Assembly (NCBI GenBank): GCA_965205955.1
Contig: OZ242192.1
Location: 744,001 to 808,000, forward strand
DNA from: G965202915 sp965205955
GTDB taxonomy: Bacteria; Pseudomonadota; Gammaproteobacteria; Eutrophobiales; Eutrophobiaceae
Direction of reading: 5' to 3'
Length of the DNA stretch: 64,000 nt
A program made the translations under genes and the position numbers. Below, piece by piece: positions 8,974-18,704 of this stretch (position 1 is its first letter; each line of letters begins with the position of its first letter). Below the pieces are notes generated by a model that was not told the DNA's origin, did no database searches, and saw only the letters and a list, made by a program, of their open reading frames with translations.

Positions 8974-9909
8974 TCAGCGGGGGGTATCCCGGTCGGCCCC
9001 TTCTTTTTCCACCGGCATCAAATTCAGCCGGGTAATGCCCAGTGCGAGTGTGACCGGACTGGCCACATACAATGACGAATACGTGCCGATCAATACACCG
9101 ATAATCAATGCCATGGCAAAATTGTGGATGATCTCGCCTCCAAAGAAAAACAGTGCGAACAATACCAGCAGCGTGGTCGCGGAAGTTATAATGGTGCGGC
9201 TCAAGGTCTGGTTCAATGAAACATTGACTACCTCCACCGAAGAGGTTTTGCGCATCCTTCCGAAATTTTCACGGATACGGTCGAATACCACAATCGTGTC
9301 ATTCAATGAATAGCCGATTACCGCCAAAATGGCGGCCAGGACACTCAGATCGAAATCAAGCCGGGTCAATGAAAAGAAGCCGAAGGTAATCAACACATCA
9401 TGGATTAAGGCTGCAATAGCGCCGATAGAAAAACGCACTTGAAATCTCATCGCAACGTAGATCAAAATGCCGAACATAGCCCAAATCATTGCCAGCCCGC
9501 CATCCTCGGTCAATTCACTGCCCACCTGCGGGCCGACATATTCGACCCGGCGCATACTCACCGATTGTTCCGAGGTATTCAATAAGCTCAATATCTCATT
9601 ACTGATCGCCGAACTATCCAGCCCCTCTTTCGGCGCTACTCTGATCAGCACATCGCGCGCACTGCCAAAATACTGCACCGAAGCATCCTTGAACTCGGAA
9701 CCGGCAAATGCTCGGCGCACATTATCCAGTTGCACGTCCTGCTCATACCCCACCTCGGCCAGTGTGCCGCCTGAAAAATCAATGCCCAGGTTCAGCCCCT
9801 GTACGGCCAGGGAGCCGACGGAAATAACGAGCAGAGCGAGGGAGATAAATGCCGCAATTTTGCGTTTCTCCATAAAATCAATATCGAGCGGCAGAGTAAT
9901 AAATTGCAT
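8974..9909 (-). CDS. secF: Protein-export membrane protein SecF
   Basis: 311 aa. Together with SecD and YajC it forms the accessory complex that uses proton flow to pull proteins through SecYEG. It has one helix near the N-terminus (about residues 17-35), the SecF signature GLNLGIDFSGGTL, a periplasmic domain (about 40-135), then five helices including IGYSLNDTIVVFDRIREN, which carries the conserved Asp/Arg residues of the RND-type core. It is encoded 17 nt after secD. Confidence 0.97.
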   Translation of the reverse strand: MQFITLPLDIDFMEKRKIAAFISLALLVISVGSLAVQGLNLGIDFSGGTLAEVGYEQDVQLDNVRRAFAGSEFKDASVQYFGSARDVLIRVAPKEGLDSSAISNEILSLLNTSEQSVSMRRVEYVGPQVGSELTEDGGLAMIWAMFGILIYVAMRFQVRFSIGAIAALIHDVLITFGFFSLTRLDFDLSVLAAILAVIGYSLNDTIVVFDRIRENFGRMRKTSSVEVVNVSLNQTLSRTIITSATTLLVLFALFFFGGEIIHNFAMALIIGVLIGTYSSLYVASPVTLALGITRLNLMPVEKEGADRDTPR

Positions 9910-9926
9910 TTTGGTCTTTGTATCGT

Positions 9927-11783
9927 TTAGACGGCTAATTTTTGCAGTTGCCGCCCGCCGTAGATTAGATTAACCAATGCGCGGGTAACCATGATGGCGG
10001 TGAACATGGAGGAGATAATCCCCAGCGACAAGGTAACCGCAAAACCCTTGATTGGGCCGGTGCCAAAACTGAACAACACCAGCGCCGCTATTAATGTAGT
10101 GACATTGGCATCGGCAATGGTGGACAAGGCCTTTTCATAACCGGCATGGATGCTTGCCTGGGGTGAGTTACCGTTGCGGATCTCCTCGCGTATGCGCTCG
10201 AATATCAGCACATTGGCATCAACCGCCATGCCCACGGTCAATACGATGCCGGCAATGCCGGGCAGGGTCAATGTAGCTTGCAGCATTGACAGCATGGCTA
10301 CAACCAAAACCAGATTCAACGTCAGCGCAACATTGGCAATAAGGCCGAACACCCGGTAATACAGCGCCATAAAAATCAGCACTCCAATGAAACCCAGCAC
10401 TACCGAATTGAAACCCCTTTTTATATTATCCTGGCCAAGGCTCGGCCCTACCGTCCGTTTTTCAATAATGTCTACCGGTGCGGCAAGCGCCCCGGCACGT
10501 AGAAGCAGCGACAGATCGCGCGCCTCTTCCGTTGAATCGAGCCCGGTGATATGAAAACTTCTCCCCAGTTGCTCCAGTATCGTGGCCGCGTTGATTACCT
10601 CTTCTATCGTCTTTTTGTTTTTGGTGATCCGGCCTTCTGCCTCGATTATTTCGGTTTTATTCTCTATGAATACCACCGCCATGCGTTTGCCGACATTATC
10701 CTTTGTGCCGCGTTGCATGAGTTTCCCCCCCTTGCTGTCAAGCCTTATTGAGACATCGGGGCCGCCGCTGGTCGGATCGATGCCGGAGGCGGCGTCGGTA
10801 ATATAATCGCCGGTCAAGATCACTTGCTTCTTCAACAGAATGTCTTCGCCGTTGCGATATTTATATAGTCTTGAACCTGCGGGCACCCTTCCATCCAGCG
10901 CATCCTCAATACCGTATTCATCATTGACCAGATGAAACTCCAGTGTTGCCGTTGCGCCCAATATATCCTCGGCTCTTGCCGGATCCTGCACGCCGGGTAA
11001 TTGTACGATGATCCTGTCCTGTCCCTGCCGCTGAATTACCGGCTCGGCAACACCCAGTTCATTCACCCGTTTGCGCAAGGTGGTGATATTCTGCTGGAGC
11101 GCAAATTCCTTGGTGGTTTGTATCGCTTCTTTGGTAATATTTGCGGTGATCTGCGCCTGCCCGGTTGCCGCCGATATACTGAAGGCCAAATCGCGGAATT
11201 CCTCTTCGAGAATTTCTTGGGCCTTTTCTCTTTCATCCGTATCACGAAGATGGATCAATATCCCGCCCTGCACCCTGCGGGCGACGGTTTTATAGCGTAC
11301 CTTTTCCTCCCGCAACAGAGTGCGTATTTCAGCAATATATCTGTCTTCTGCCTTGGAAATGGCGGCATCCATATCGACTTCCATCAGGAAATGCACGCCG
11401 CCGCGCAAATCCAGACCCAGAAACATCGGTTCGCTGCCAAACTTTCTCAGCCATCCGGGTGTTGCAGGGGCCAGATTCAATGCCACGATATAGGGTGTCC
11501 CCAGGGACTGCTTAATCGCAGTCTGCGCCCGCAGTTGAGTCTCTTCATTATCGAACCGTATGATTAGACGATTTACGCCGAGTTCCATCGAACCGGCCTG
11601 AATGTCCGCTTCCTTCAGGGCCTCTTCCACCTGAAACCGGGTCAGCTCACTGATTTCCCCACCCTGGGCGGCAGAGATCTGAACCGCCGGATCCTTGCCA
11701 TAGATATTCGGCAAGGCAAAAACAGCGCCTGTTACAATAACCAGCGCTATCAGGATATATTTCCAGACAGGGTATGTATTCAT
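9927..11783 (-). CDS. secD: Protein translocase subunit SecD
   Basis: 618 aa, the normal length. An N-terminal helix precedes the large periplasmic P1 domain (about 30-445), which contains LGLDLRGGVHFLMEVDM and the segment NELGVAEPVIQRQG. The six-helix C-terminal block carries AGIVLTVGMAVDANVLIFER, whose Asp is essential for proton-driven function in this family. Gene order tgt-yajC-secD-secF is the standard proteobacterial operon and is intact here. Confidence 0.97.
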   Translation of the reverse strand: MNTYPVWKYILIALVIVTGAVFALPNIYGKDPAVQISAAQGGEISELTRFQVEEALKEADIQAGSMELGVNRLIIRFDNEETQLRAQTAIKQSLGTPYIVALNLAPATPGWLRKFGSEPMFLGLDLRGGVHFLMEVDMDAAISKAEDRYIAEIRTLLREEKVRYKTVARRVQGGILIHLRDTDEREKAQEILEEEFRDLAFSISAATGQAQITANITKEAIQTTKEFALQQNITTLRKRVNELGVAEPVIQRQGQDRIIVQLPGVQDPARAEDILGATATLEFHLVNDEYGIEDALDGRVPAGSRLYKYRNGEDILLKKQVILTGDYITDAASGIDPTSGGPDVSIRLDSKGGKLMQRGTKDNVGKRMAVVFIENKTEIIEAEGRITKNKKTIEEVINAATILEQLGRSFHITGLDSTEEARDLSLLLRAGALAAPVDIIEKRTVGPSLGQDNIKRGFNSVVLGFIGVLIFMALYYRVFGLIANVALTLNLVLVVAMLSMLQATLTLPGIAGIVLTVGMAVDANVLIFERIREEIRNGNSPQASIHAGYEKALSTIADANVTTLIAALVLFSFGTGPIKGFAVTLSLGIISSMFTAIMVTRALVNLIYGGRQLQKLAV

Positions 11784-11840
11784 TTATGAAAACTATCAAT
11801 CAACACTTTATAATCAATCAGCTAGAGTGATGCCGATTCG

Positions 11841-12167
11841 CTACAGTGATTTTAACGTGCCTTTCGGCATGATTGTGGAAACCGCATTCTTCTGTATCTT
11901 GACCTCGGTGCCTTTGGATATCTCCAGCAGGATAAAGTTATCGCCAATGCCTTTAATCTTGCCAAGCAAGCCGCCATTCACCAATACTTCATCCCCCTGT
12001 GCCAATGATTCCAACAGCCGTTTATGTTCTTTCGCCTGTTTCATCTGGGGGCGCATGATCAGAAAATACATCAGCACGATAAGAAATATCATCATGAATA
12101 AAAAACTGCCGCCGCCTTGCTGCGGTTCTGATTGAGCCCATGCGTTATTGATAAAAAATTCAACCAT
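11841..12167 (-). CDS. yajC: Preprotein translocase subunit YajC
   Basis: 108 aa. A small inner-membrane protein of the SecDF-YajC complex. A short periplasmic N-terminus (NNAWAQ) and glycine-rich linker precede one helix (about 23-40: FLFMMIFLIVLMYFLIMRPQ). A soluble domain follows with KEHKRLLESLAQGDEV and an SH3-like beta region (GGLLGKI, EISKGTEVKIQKNAVS). It sits between tgt and secD as expected. Confidence 0.95.
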   Translation of the reverse strand: MVEFFINNAWAQSEPQQGGGSFLFMMIFLIVLMYFLIMRPQMKQAKEHKRLLESLAQGDEVLVNGGLLGKIKGIGDNFILLEISKGTEVKIQKNAVSTIMPKGTLKSL

Positions 12168-12199
12168 CGAAACTGTCCGCGAAAATCAAAAGGATGCTA

Positions 12200-13315
12200 T
12201 TATGCCATGGAAGATTCATTTTTCATGCGTTTTGTATAAAAATTTGTTTTGAAATCGCAGAATCTTCCTTCTGCTATCGCGGTTCTTATACCCCGCATCA
12301 ATTGCTGATAATAAAAAATATTGTGCAGCGTGTTCAAGCGCACGCCCAATATTTCATTGGTTTTATCTAAATGATGCAAGTACGCGCGGGAATAATGCCG
12401 GCAGGTATAGCACTCACAATCCCTGTCGATTGGTTCCAGGCTGTCTTTATGTTCCGAGTTGCGAATCCTGAGTGTTCCGGTAGAAGTAAATAAATGCCCG
12501 TTGCGGGCGTTGCGCGTTGGCAAGACACAATCAAACATGTCGATCCCTCGTGCAACCGTCTCGACTATATCTTCCGGTCTCCCCACTCCCATAAGATAGC
12601 GCGGTTTGGCATCCGGCATTGATTGGGCGCATTCTGCCACCATCATCAACATTAACCCAGCCGGTTCGCCGACCGAAAGCCCGCCGATTGCGTAGCCATC
12701 AAAACCAATCTCCAGCAACCCTGCCAGCGAGGCTTGCCGCAATTCAGGAAACATCCCTCCCTGTATAATCCCGAACAAGGCGGCATGATGCTGTCCATGC
12801 GTCCGCTTTGAATCTTCGGCCCAGCGCAAGGATAAAGCCATTGATGTCCGGGTTTGTTCAAATGTTGCCGGCCAGGGGGTACAGTCATCAAATATCATAA
12901 TAATGTCCGCATCAAGGGTATGCTGGATCTCTATTGCCCGTTTTGGCCCAAGAAATACCGTATCGCCATTTATTGGAGATCTGAATTCCACCCCCTGCTC
13001 GGTAAATTTTCTCCCTCTTGCCAGACTGAAAACCTGGTAGCCACCGGAGTCGGTCAGTATCGGTTTGCTCCAATGCATGAACCCGTGCAAACCGGAGAAC
13101 TTTTTGACCACATCCGCACCCGGGCGAAGCATGAGATGAAAGGTATTACCAAGAATAATCTCGCTGCCCGATTGCAATAATTCTTCAGGCGTCATCGTCT
13201 TTACCGTGCCGTAAGTGCCGACCGGCATGAACGCCGGCGTTTCAATTGTGCCTCTGGGAAATGTCAAACGTCCTCTCCGGCATTGACCGTCTTTTGCTGT
13301 TAGATCAAACTGCAA
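12200..13315 (-). CDS. tgt: Queuine tRNA-ribosyltransferase Tgt
   Basis: 371 aa. It swaps guanine 34 of GUN-anticodon tRNAs for preQ1. A TTG start at 13315 is required to match the family N-terminus (QFDLTAKDGQCRRGRL); a GGCGAGG-like ribosome binding site lies about 10 nt before it. Seen motifs are TDSGGYQVFSLA with the active Asp, FDDCTPWPA, the second region LPTRNARNGHLF, and the zinc site CECYTC with a downstream His. It is followed by yajC-secDF and preceded by queA, so queuosine and Sec genes share this operon as in E. coli. Confidence 0.96.
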   Translation of the reverse strand: MQFDLTAKDGQCRRGRLTFPRGTIETPAFMPVGTYGTVKTMTPEELLQSGSEIILGNTFHLMLRPGADVVKKFSGLHGFMHWSKPILTDSGGYQVFSLARGRKFTEQGVEFRSPINGDTVFLGPKRAIEIQHTLDADIIMIFDDCTPWPATFEQTRTSMALSLRWAEDSKRTHGQHHAALFGIIQGGMFPELRQASLAGLLEIGFDGYAIGGLSVGEPAGLMLMMVAECAQSMPDAKPRYLMGVGRPEDIVETVARGIDMFDCVLPTRNARNGHLFTSTGTLRIRNSEHKDSLEPIDRDCECYTCRHYSRAYLHHLDKTNEILGVRLNTLHNIFYYQQLMRGIRTAIAEGRFCDFKTNFYTKRMKNESSMA

Positions 13316-13336
13316 GAATAAATGCCTCGCCGTATT

Positions 13337-14374
13337 TCAGTCAGCACGCTTTTTTGCAATCAGCATTGCATCGCCGTAGCTATAAAACCGAAATTTATTA
13401 TCGATGGCATACTGATACGCATTCAGCACATGCCGCTTTCCGGCAAAGGCGCAGACCAGCATCAGCAATGTTGATTCAGGCAGGTGAAAATTGGTGATCA
13501 GCAAATCTACCACCCGGAATTTGAATCCAGGATAGATAAAAATATCCGTTGTCCCCTCAAATGGCTGCAATTGTCCCGTACTTGCGGCGCTTTCGAGACC
13601 GCGCACGGTCGTCGTGCCGACGGCTATAACTCTTCCGCCATTTTGTTTTGTGTTATTTATTTTTTTAACCACTTCCTCTGTTACAGTAACATACTCACTG
13701 TGCATTTTGTGCTGTTTAATGTCTGCTGTACGTACGGGCTGAAAGGTGCCGGCGCCAATATGCAATGTTAAAAATACATGGTCTATTTTTTTGAGGCGCA
13801 ATTTCGCAAATAATCCATCGGTAAAATGTAATCCCGCCGTTGGAGCGGCTACCGCCCCTGAGTGGCTTGCATAAATCGTTTGATAATGTATTCGATCAAT
13901 ATCGCTATCGGGTCTGTCAATGTAGGGGGGTAAAGGCATGTGCCCATATTGGTTGAGCAGATCGTCCACCGTTATCTCCGGAGAGGAAATGCAAAGAGTA
14001 AACAGGTCGTCTTTTCGTTCAACCACTTGCAGCGCAATCGAATTTTCCAAATGCAGCAGGCTGTTCAATTTAGGCGCCTTGTTCGACCGCAGTTGTACAC
14101 ACATGGTCTTTTCATCAATCTTTCTCTCCAGCAGAATTTCAACTTTTCCTCCGGTGGTCTTGTTGGCAAACAAGCGCGCCGGGATCACCGCAGTATCATT
14201 CAGCACGAGCAGGTCCCCCTGTTGCAGAAGATCGGGAAGTTTCTCAAAGATTGATTCCGATAACGAGCCGGTATTGCCGTCAAGCCATAATAAGCGGCTA
14301 CTGTCACGCTTTTGCACCGGCCATTGTGCAATCAATTGCTTCGGTAAATGATAACTGAACTCGGTACGCTGCAT
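13337..14374 (-). CDS. queA: S-adenosylmethionine:tRNA ribosyltransferase-isomerase QueA
   Basis: 345 aa from the ATG at 14374 (MQRTEFSYHLPKQLIAQWP), which lines up with the known N-terminus; an in-frame start 33 codons upstream would add unrelated residues. QueA makes epoxyqueuosine on tRNA from preQ1-tRNA using SAM. Recognisable segments are LVLNDTAVIPARLF, the central region with DRIHYQTIYASHSGAVAAPTAGLHF, VFLTLHIGAGTFQPV, and LLITNFHLPESTLLMLVCAFAG near the end. It is first gene of the queA-tgt-yajC-secD-secF run. Confidence 0.95.
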   Translation of the reverse strand: MQRTEFSYHLPKQLIAQWPVQKRDSSRLLWLDGNTGSLSESIFEKLPDLLQQGDLLVLNDTAVIPARLFANKTTGGKVEILLERKIDEKTMCVQLRSNKAPKLNSLLHLENSIALQVVERKDDLFTLCISSPEITVDDLLNQYGHMPLPPYIDRPDSDIDRIHYQTIYASHSGAVAAPTAGLHFTDGLFAKLRLKKIDHVFLTLHIGAGTFQPVRTADIKQHKMHSEYVTVTEEVVKKINNTKQNGGRVIAVGTTTVRGLESAASTGQLQPFEGTTDIFIYPGFKFRVVDLLITNFHLPESTLLMLVCAFAGKRHVLNAYQYAIDNKFRFYSYGDAMLIAKKRAD

Positions 14375-14408
14375 AACATATAAAAGGCTTTGTGTAAAGG
14401 AGTGATTG

Positions 14409-14437
14409 TATATACTGTCATGTCTGTGGCAAGGCAA
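14409..14437 (-). promoter_or_regulatory. Sigma-70 promoter candidate for queA operon
   Basis: On the minus strand TTGCCT (14437-14432) and TATATA (14414-14409) are separated by exactly 17 bp, giving a leader of roughly 28 nt before queA. Position and spacing fit; the -35 box is only a fair match. Confidence 0.42.
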
Positions 14438-14505
14438 AGTGTGTAACGGAATGCCGGAATGATCGCGATTCAAAAATGTTCGTTTTTGACAAGACGGGTA
14501 CTAAT

Positions 14506-14590
14506 GCGGGTGTGGCGGAATTGGTAGACGCGCAGGTCTCAAAAACCTGTTCCTTCGGGAGTGTGAGTTCGATTCTCACCACCCGCACCA
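14506..14590 (+). tRNA. tRNA-Leu (anticodon CAA)
   Basis: 85 nt. The acceptor stem is GCGGGTG paired with CACCCGC, followed by an encoded ACCA end. The D-arm reads GTGGCGGAATTGGTAGACGCGC, the anticodon stem CAGGT/ACCTG encloses the loop CTCAAAA with anticodon CAA at 14540-14542, a long class II variable arm (TTCCTTCGGGAGT) follows, and the T-arm is GTGAG-TTCGATT-CTCAC. The long variable arm and A after the anticodon confirm leucine (UUG codon). Confidence 0.97.
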
Positions 14591-14779
14591 CTAAGCGATC
14601 GTTTTTTAGAAATAATTCCAATTTCTGGAATAATTTCCGTAACGGTTTCCAACCTGGATTGGCGCCATCGTCGCATAAACTTATTGAGATACACTGTTGC
14701 GGTTTTGAGGAAGGTGAGCAAGATGCCCCTGTAGGTCCCCTGGAAGCTACTGGCTTTTTCCCTTTACGGGTGGGATTTG

Positions 14780-14788
14780 TGCTATAAT
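14780..14788 (+). promoter_or_regulatory. Extended -10 promoter candidate for ctpA
   Basis: TGC-TATAAT is a perfect extended -10 element (TGn plus TATAAT) in the 271-bp gap between tRNA-Leu and ctpA. TTTACG at 14763-14768 is only 14 bp upstream, too close for a proper -35, which fits an extended -10 promoter. I see nothing else firm in the gap apart from a small inverted repeat (ATTCCA/TGGAAT at 14615-14631) after the tRNA without a T-run. Confidence 0.45.
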
Positions 14789-14861
14789 TCTCAATGTTTC
14801 GAAAAGCGCTACACCTGTGAGTGCAGAAACTCTGGCTTTCCCGGAACCATGGGGTGTTTGA

Positions 14862-16187
14862 ATGAATACTTTTAAAAATACAACTATATTATTTCTATTA
14901 CTCTGTTTAGGCCTGCAGATTGCTGTTAGCGAGAGTAAATACGACGATGCTGCAGCATTGCCACTCGATGAATTGCGCACCTTTACCGAGATCTTTGCCA
15001 AGGTGAAGCAGGATTATGTTGATCCCGTCAATGATAAACAATTGCTCGATAGCGCTATTAAAGGGATGCTTGCCGGGCTGGATCCCCATTCTGTTTTTCT
15101 CGATGCAGACTCATATAAAAATCTGCAGGAAGGCACATCCGGTGAGTTTGGAGGAATTGGCATTGAAGTCAGCATAAAGGACGGTTTCGTGGAAGTTATT
15201 GCGCCCATCGATGATACACCGGCACAGCAAGCCGGGATCCAGTCCGGTGATTTAATCATTCGGATCGATGATAAGTCGATTAAGGGTATGGCGCTGGATG
15301 ATGCCGTGAAGATTATGCGCGGCGAACCGGGCACAGATATTGTTCTGACGGTAGTCAGGGAAGCCGTGGAGAAACCGATTCAGATCACTGTTACTCGCGC
15401 TGTAATCACTGTTAAAAGTGTTAAAAGCAGAATGCTGGAACCCGGTTTCGGTTATGTGCGTATTTCTAATTTTCAATCCCATACACCCGAAGATCTGCAT
15501 CGCGATATAGATAAACTTAAAGATGGTGGCAATTTGGAAGGGCTCGTTCTTGATTTGAGGAATAACCCGGGCGGAATATTGAGTGCGGCGGTAGCCGTGT
15601 CAGATCTGTTTTTGGACCGGGGGCTGATCGTATATACCGAGGGCCGAATTGCCGAGTCCCGGCTAAGATTTAATGCCAAGCCGTCGGATATCCTGAAAAA
15701 AGCGCCATTGGTTGTATTAGTCAACGGCGGTTCCGCCTCGGCCTCCGAGATCGTAGCCGGCGCATTACAGGATCATAAACGTGCCGTTATCATGGGGGAA
15801 CAAACCTTTGGCAAAGGCTCGGTGCAGACTATACTGCCGATGACCAATCAAGCCGCGTTGAAATTAACGACGGCAAGATACTACACTCCATCCGGAAAAT
15901 CAATTCAGGCCCACGGCATAAAGCCCGATGTTATTATTGAAGACATACAGTTCGCTGAAAAAAGTGAATCCTTCGGTTCCCGGATAAAAGAAGCCGATTT
16001 GAGCGGCCATTTGGATAATCCCCAGGGTAATGAAAAACAACGAGAGACAGAAGTGAAGAATGGCCAAAACGAGGAAAACAAGGAGCTTGCAGGAGCAGAT
16101 CGATCACTGGTGAAAAAGGACTATCAGCTCTATGAGGCATTGAATGTATTGAAGGCGCTCTCTATACATATTAAGCGCGAAGGATGA
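14862..16187 (+). CDS. ctpA: Carboxyl-terminal (S41) protease CtpA
   Basis: 441 aa. A periplasmic serine protease that trims or degrades proteins from their C-termini, often cell-wall hydrolases in proteobacteria. It has a signal peptide (residues 1-23), an N-terminal helical part, a PDZ domain (about 97-185, with GIGIEVSIKDG and GIQSGDLIIRID), and the S41 core. The catalytic dyad fits S293 (NGGSASASEIVAGAL) and K318 (TFGKGSVQT), 25 residues apart as in the family. The C-terminal 60 residues are charged and linker-like. Its end overlaps the next gene as ATGA. The envC-like gene often found upstream in other gammaproteobacteria is absent here. Confidence 0.95.
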   Translation: MNTFKNTTILFLLLCLGLQIAVSESKYDDAAALPLDELRTFTEIFAKVKQDYVDPVNDKQLLDSAIKGMLAGLDPHSVFLDADSYKNLQEGTSGEFGGIGIEVSIKDGFVEVIAPIDDTPAQQAGIQSGDLIIRIDDKSIKGMALDDAVKIMRGEPGTDIVLTVVREAVEKPIQITVTRAVITVKSVKSRMLEPGFGYVRISNFQSHTPEDLHRDIDKLKDGGNLEGLVLDLRNNPGGILSAAVAVSDLFLDRGLIVYTEGRIAESRLRFNAKPSDILKKAPLVVLVNGGSASASEIVAGALQDHKRAVIMGEQTFGKGSVQTILPMTNQAALKLTTARYYTPSGKSIQAHGIKPDVIIEDIQFAEKSESFGSRIKEADLSGHLDNPQGNEKQRETEVKNGQNEENKELAGADRSLVKKDYQLYEALNVLKALSIHIKREG

Positions 16188-16966
16188 CGGCTTTATTCGA
16201 AGTGATGACGGGAAGCAGGGCTTTGATAGCCAGCTTTTTTATTATTGCTGGTTTATTGCCGGCGCATACAGTTTTCGCCGATGACGAACTGCCAACGATC
16301 ACCATCGTCATTGATGATATTGGCTACCGCAAACAGCAGGATCTGCTTGCGCTGGCATTACCCGGACCTGTGGCCTATGCGATAATGCCGCATGCGCCTC
16401 ATGCCTCGCAGATGGCGCTTTTGGCCGATGAGCGCGGAAAGGAAGTGCTGTTGCATCAGCCTATGCAGGCGGTGGAGACCGAGAAGAATAGATATCTTGG
16501 CCCGGGAGCATTGACTGTAAACATGACTCGTGATGAGTTTTTGCAGACCTTAAGCGCCAATATGGATAATTTGCCAAACTTTATCGGGGTCAACAATCAT
16601 ATGGGCAGCTTGTTGACGGGTTATCCCGATCAGATGCAATGGCTGATGGAATCGATCAAGGCACACGGTCAGTTTTATCTTGACAGTCTTACCAGCAGGA
16701 AAAGCGTGGCCGGGAAAATTGCGAAAGAAAACGGCGTCGTTTATCTCACACGCGATGTGTTTTTGGATAATGAAAAGAATTCCGCCTATATACGCGCACA
16801 GTTTTTCGAATTGATTAAAATTGCAAAACAGAACGGATCCGCCATTGCTATAGGTCATCCATACAGAAGCACCATTGATTTGTTGTCCGGTGAATTATTT
16901 AATCTGGAGGAATATGGCGTGCAATTGGTCGGTATCAAGTCTTTACTGCAAATACGGGGAATATAA
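16184..16966 (+). CDS. YibQ-like divergent polysaccharide deacetylase
   Basis: 260 aa with an N-terminal signal peptide (to about residue 32, ending near VFA). It belongs to the divergent polysaccharide deacetylase family (DUF610/YibQ): the start of the barrel is TITIVIDDIGYR, followed by VAYAIMPHAPHA, EVLLHQPMQA, GVNNHMGSLLT and AIAIGHPYRST. The conserved D-D and His residues suggest a metal-dependent hydrolase acting in the periplasm, but no substrate is established for the family. It is coupled to ctpA by a 4-nt overlap, a linkage seen across gammaproteobacteria. Confidence 0.88.
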   Translation: MTALFEVMTGSRALIASFFIIAGLLPAHTVFADDELPTITIVIDDIGYRKQQDLLALALPGPVAYAIMPHAPHASQMALLADERGKEVLLHQPMQAVETEKNRYLGPGALTVNMTRDEFLQTLSANMDNLPNFIGVNNHMGSLLTGYPDQMQWLMESIKAHGQFYLDSLTSRKSVAGKIAKENGVVYLTRDVFLDNEKNSAYIRAQFFELIKIAKQNGSAIAIGHPYRSTIDLLSGELFNLEEYGVQLVGIKSLLQIRGI

Positions 16967-17048
16967 ATATAGGTCGGGGGTGCTCCGCGTCGTTCCGGGG
17001 ACGCACCGGCTCGGCCTGAGCTATCTCGCCTTCAGGATTCGTTTTTAT

Positions 17049-18704
17049 TTAACTATCAATAGAGACTAAAATTAAATATATCCCGAATATTCCCGCTACC
17101 CACGTTATGACCGGAATACCCGAAATCATAGCCGGCGAATAATTTTCCAGACCGTAGATAATTGCCGCAGAGATCAATAAGCCTGAGCCGATTATTGCCA
17201 GGGTGGTGCGCCGGTTACCGGCGCGCATTTCCTCCCGCAGATGTTTCATTTCTCTCGATTTATTTTCCAGTTCTATTTTTCCATTGAGCAGTTTCTCAAC
17301 TAAATCAATTGCTTTGTTTGGCAGACCCGGCACCCGAACAATCCAGTTCGGAATATTTTTCACTGCTCCTTTTGCCAGCTTTTTGATTCCGGTGCGTTGG
17401 CTCATCCAGCCTTCCATTTGGGGGCGCGCGGTTTGCCATAGATCCAGTTCCGGATAGAGTTGTCTGCCTATTCCCTCGATGTTGATAATTGTTTTTTGCA
17501 GTAAAATTAATTGCGGCATGATCTCGATATTGAAGCTTTTTGCAATCCGAAATAAACGTCCCAGCAACTCACCGAATAGAATTTCCCTGATGGGTCTGTC
17601 AAGAAGGGGTTCGCAGACGGTGCGAACGGCAAATTCCAGCTCATCTAAACGAGTTTCAGCCGGGACCCAGCCGGATTCGATATGGAGTTGTGCCACGCGC
17701 TGGTAATCCCGGTCCAGAAAGGCTAGAAAATTTTCTGCAAGATAACGCTGGTCAAATTCGGTAAGGGAGCTCATGATGCCGAAATCCACCACCGTTATTT
17801 TCGCAGCTTCGCCTTTTTCCGGTTTTGTTACAAAAATGTTTCCGGGGTGCATATCGGCATGAAAAAAGTTGTCGCGGAAAACCTGGGTGAAGAATATCTC
17901 TACTCCAAACTCTGCCAGCCATTTCAGGTCGATACCGGCCTGCTGTAATGAATCGATATCATTGATCGATATCCCCCAGACTCTCTCGATAACCAGCACA
18001 TTTTTTTTGGTTAATTTCCAGTGGACCTCAGGCACGTAGTATTGTGCTTCATCGCTAAAGTTCCGCCTGAGCTGGGAAGCGTTTGCCGCTTCGCGCTTCA
18101 TATCGAGTTCGTATGCCAGGGTTTTCTCAAGTTCTTTTACCAGGCCGGTAAATCCAAGCGAACGGCCTTCGGGATAATATCTTTCTGCCTGTTTGGCTAA
18201 AAAATAAATCAGGGCAAGGTCGCGTTTTATGCGCTTTTCAACATGGGGGCGGATTACCTTGACAATATATTCCCGGCCGTCTTTCAATTTTGCCGCATGT
18301 ACCTGGGCGATGGATGCCGATGCCAACGGTACTTCATCAAATTCCAGGAAAACATCTTCCAACTTGCATCCGTAGGCTTTTTCGATAATTTTGCGCGCAA
18401 TATCCCCTGGAAAAGGGGGAACGCGATCTTGCAGTTTGGCAAATTCTTTCGCGATATCTTCCGGTAAAAAGTCGCGGCGGGTGGAGAGTATTTGCCCAAG
18501 TTTTACATAGATGGGGCCCAGTTCTTCCAATGCGCGTCGGAACCGGACCGCCCTCGGCACATCGTTCTTTGACAGCCAGTTCCAGGGCATCAGGTATTGC
18601 AAGGGGCGTATTGAACGAAATAGATGTGTTGCGAAGATAATCTCATCCAGTCTGTATTTGATCAGTACACGCTGAATAGCAAGTAGCCGGAATATCTGTC
18701 CCAT
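17049..18704 (-). CDS. ubiB: UbiB-type atypical kinase for ubiquinone biosynthesis
   Basis: 551 aa. UbiB/ADCK proteins are membrane-bound kinase-like ATPases needed for ubiquinone synthesis. Hallmarks seen: the KxGQ motif in YVKLGQILSTRRDFLP, the alanine-rich nucleotide loop PLASASIAQVHAAKL, HADMHPGNIF, the metal-binding VVDFGIMSS, and two C-terminal membrane helices (about 495-550). Its start shares one base with the ubiJ stop (TAATG). The order ubiE-ubiJ-ubiB matches E. coli. Confidence 0.96.
   Translation of the reverse strand: MGQIFRLLAIQRVLIKYRLDEIIFATHLFRSIRPLQYLMPWNWLSKNDVPRAVRFRRALEELGPIYVKLGQILSTRRDFLPEDIAKEFAKLQDRVPPFPGDIARKIIEKAYGCKLEDVFLEFDEVPLASASIAQVHAAKLKDGREYIVKVIRPHVEKRIKRDLALIYFLAKQAERYYPEGRSLGFTGLVKELEKTLAYELDMKREAANASQLRRNFSDEAQYYVPEVHWKLTKKNVLVIERVWGISINDIDSLQQAGIDLKWLAEFGVEIFFTQVFRDNFFHADMHPGNIFVTKPEKGEAAKITVVDFGIMSSLTEFDQRYLAENFLAFLDRDYQRVAQLHIESGWVPAETRLDELEFAVRTVCEPLLDRPIREILFGELLGRLFRIAKSFNIEIMPQLILLQKTIINIEGIGRQLYPELDLWQTARPQMEGWMSQRTGIKKLAKGAVKNIPNWIVRVPGLPNKAIDLVEKLLNGKIELENKSREMKHLREEMRAGNRRTTLAIIGSGLLISAAIIYGLENYSPAMISGIPVITWVAGIFGIYLILVSIDS

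Noticed and set aside
14601..14640. Terminator after tRNA-Leu
   Set aside because: The T-run comes before the small ATTCCA/TGGAAT hairpin rather than after it, so it does not have terminator geometry.
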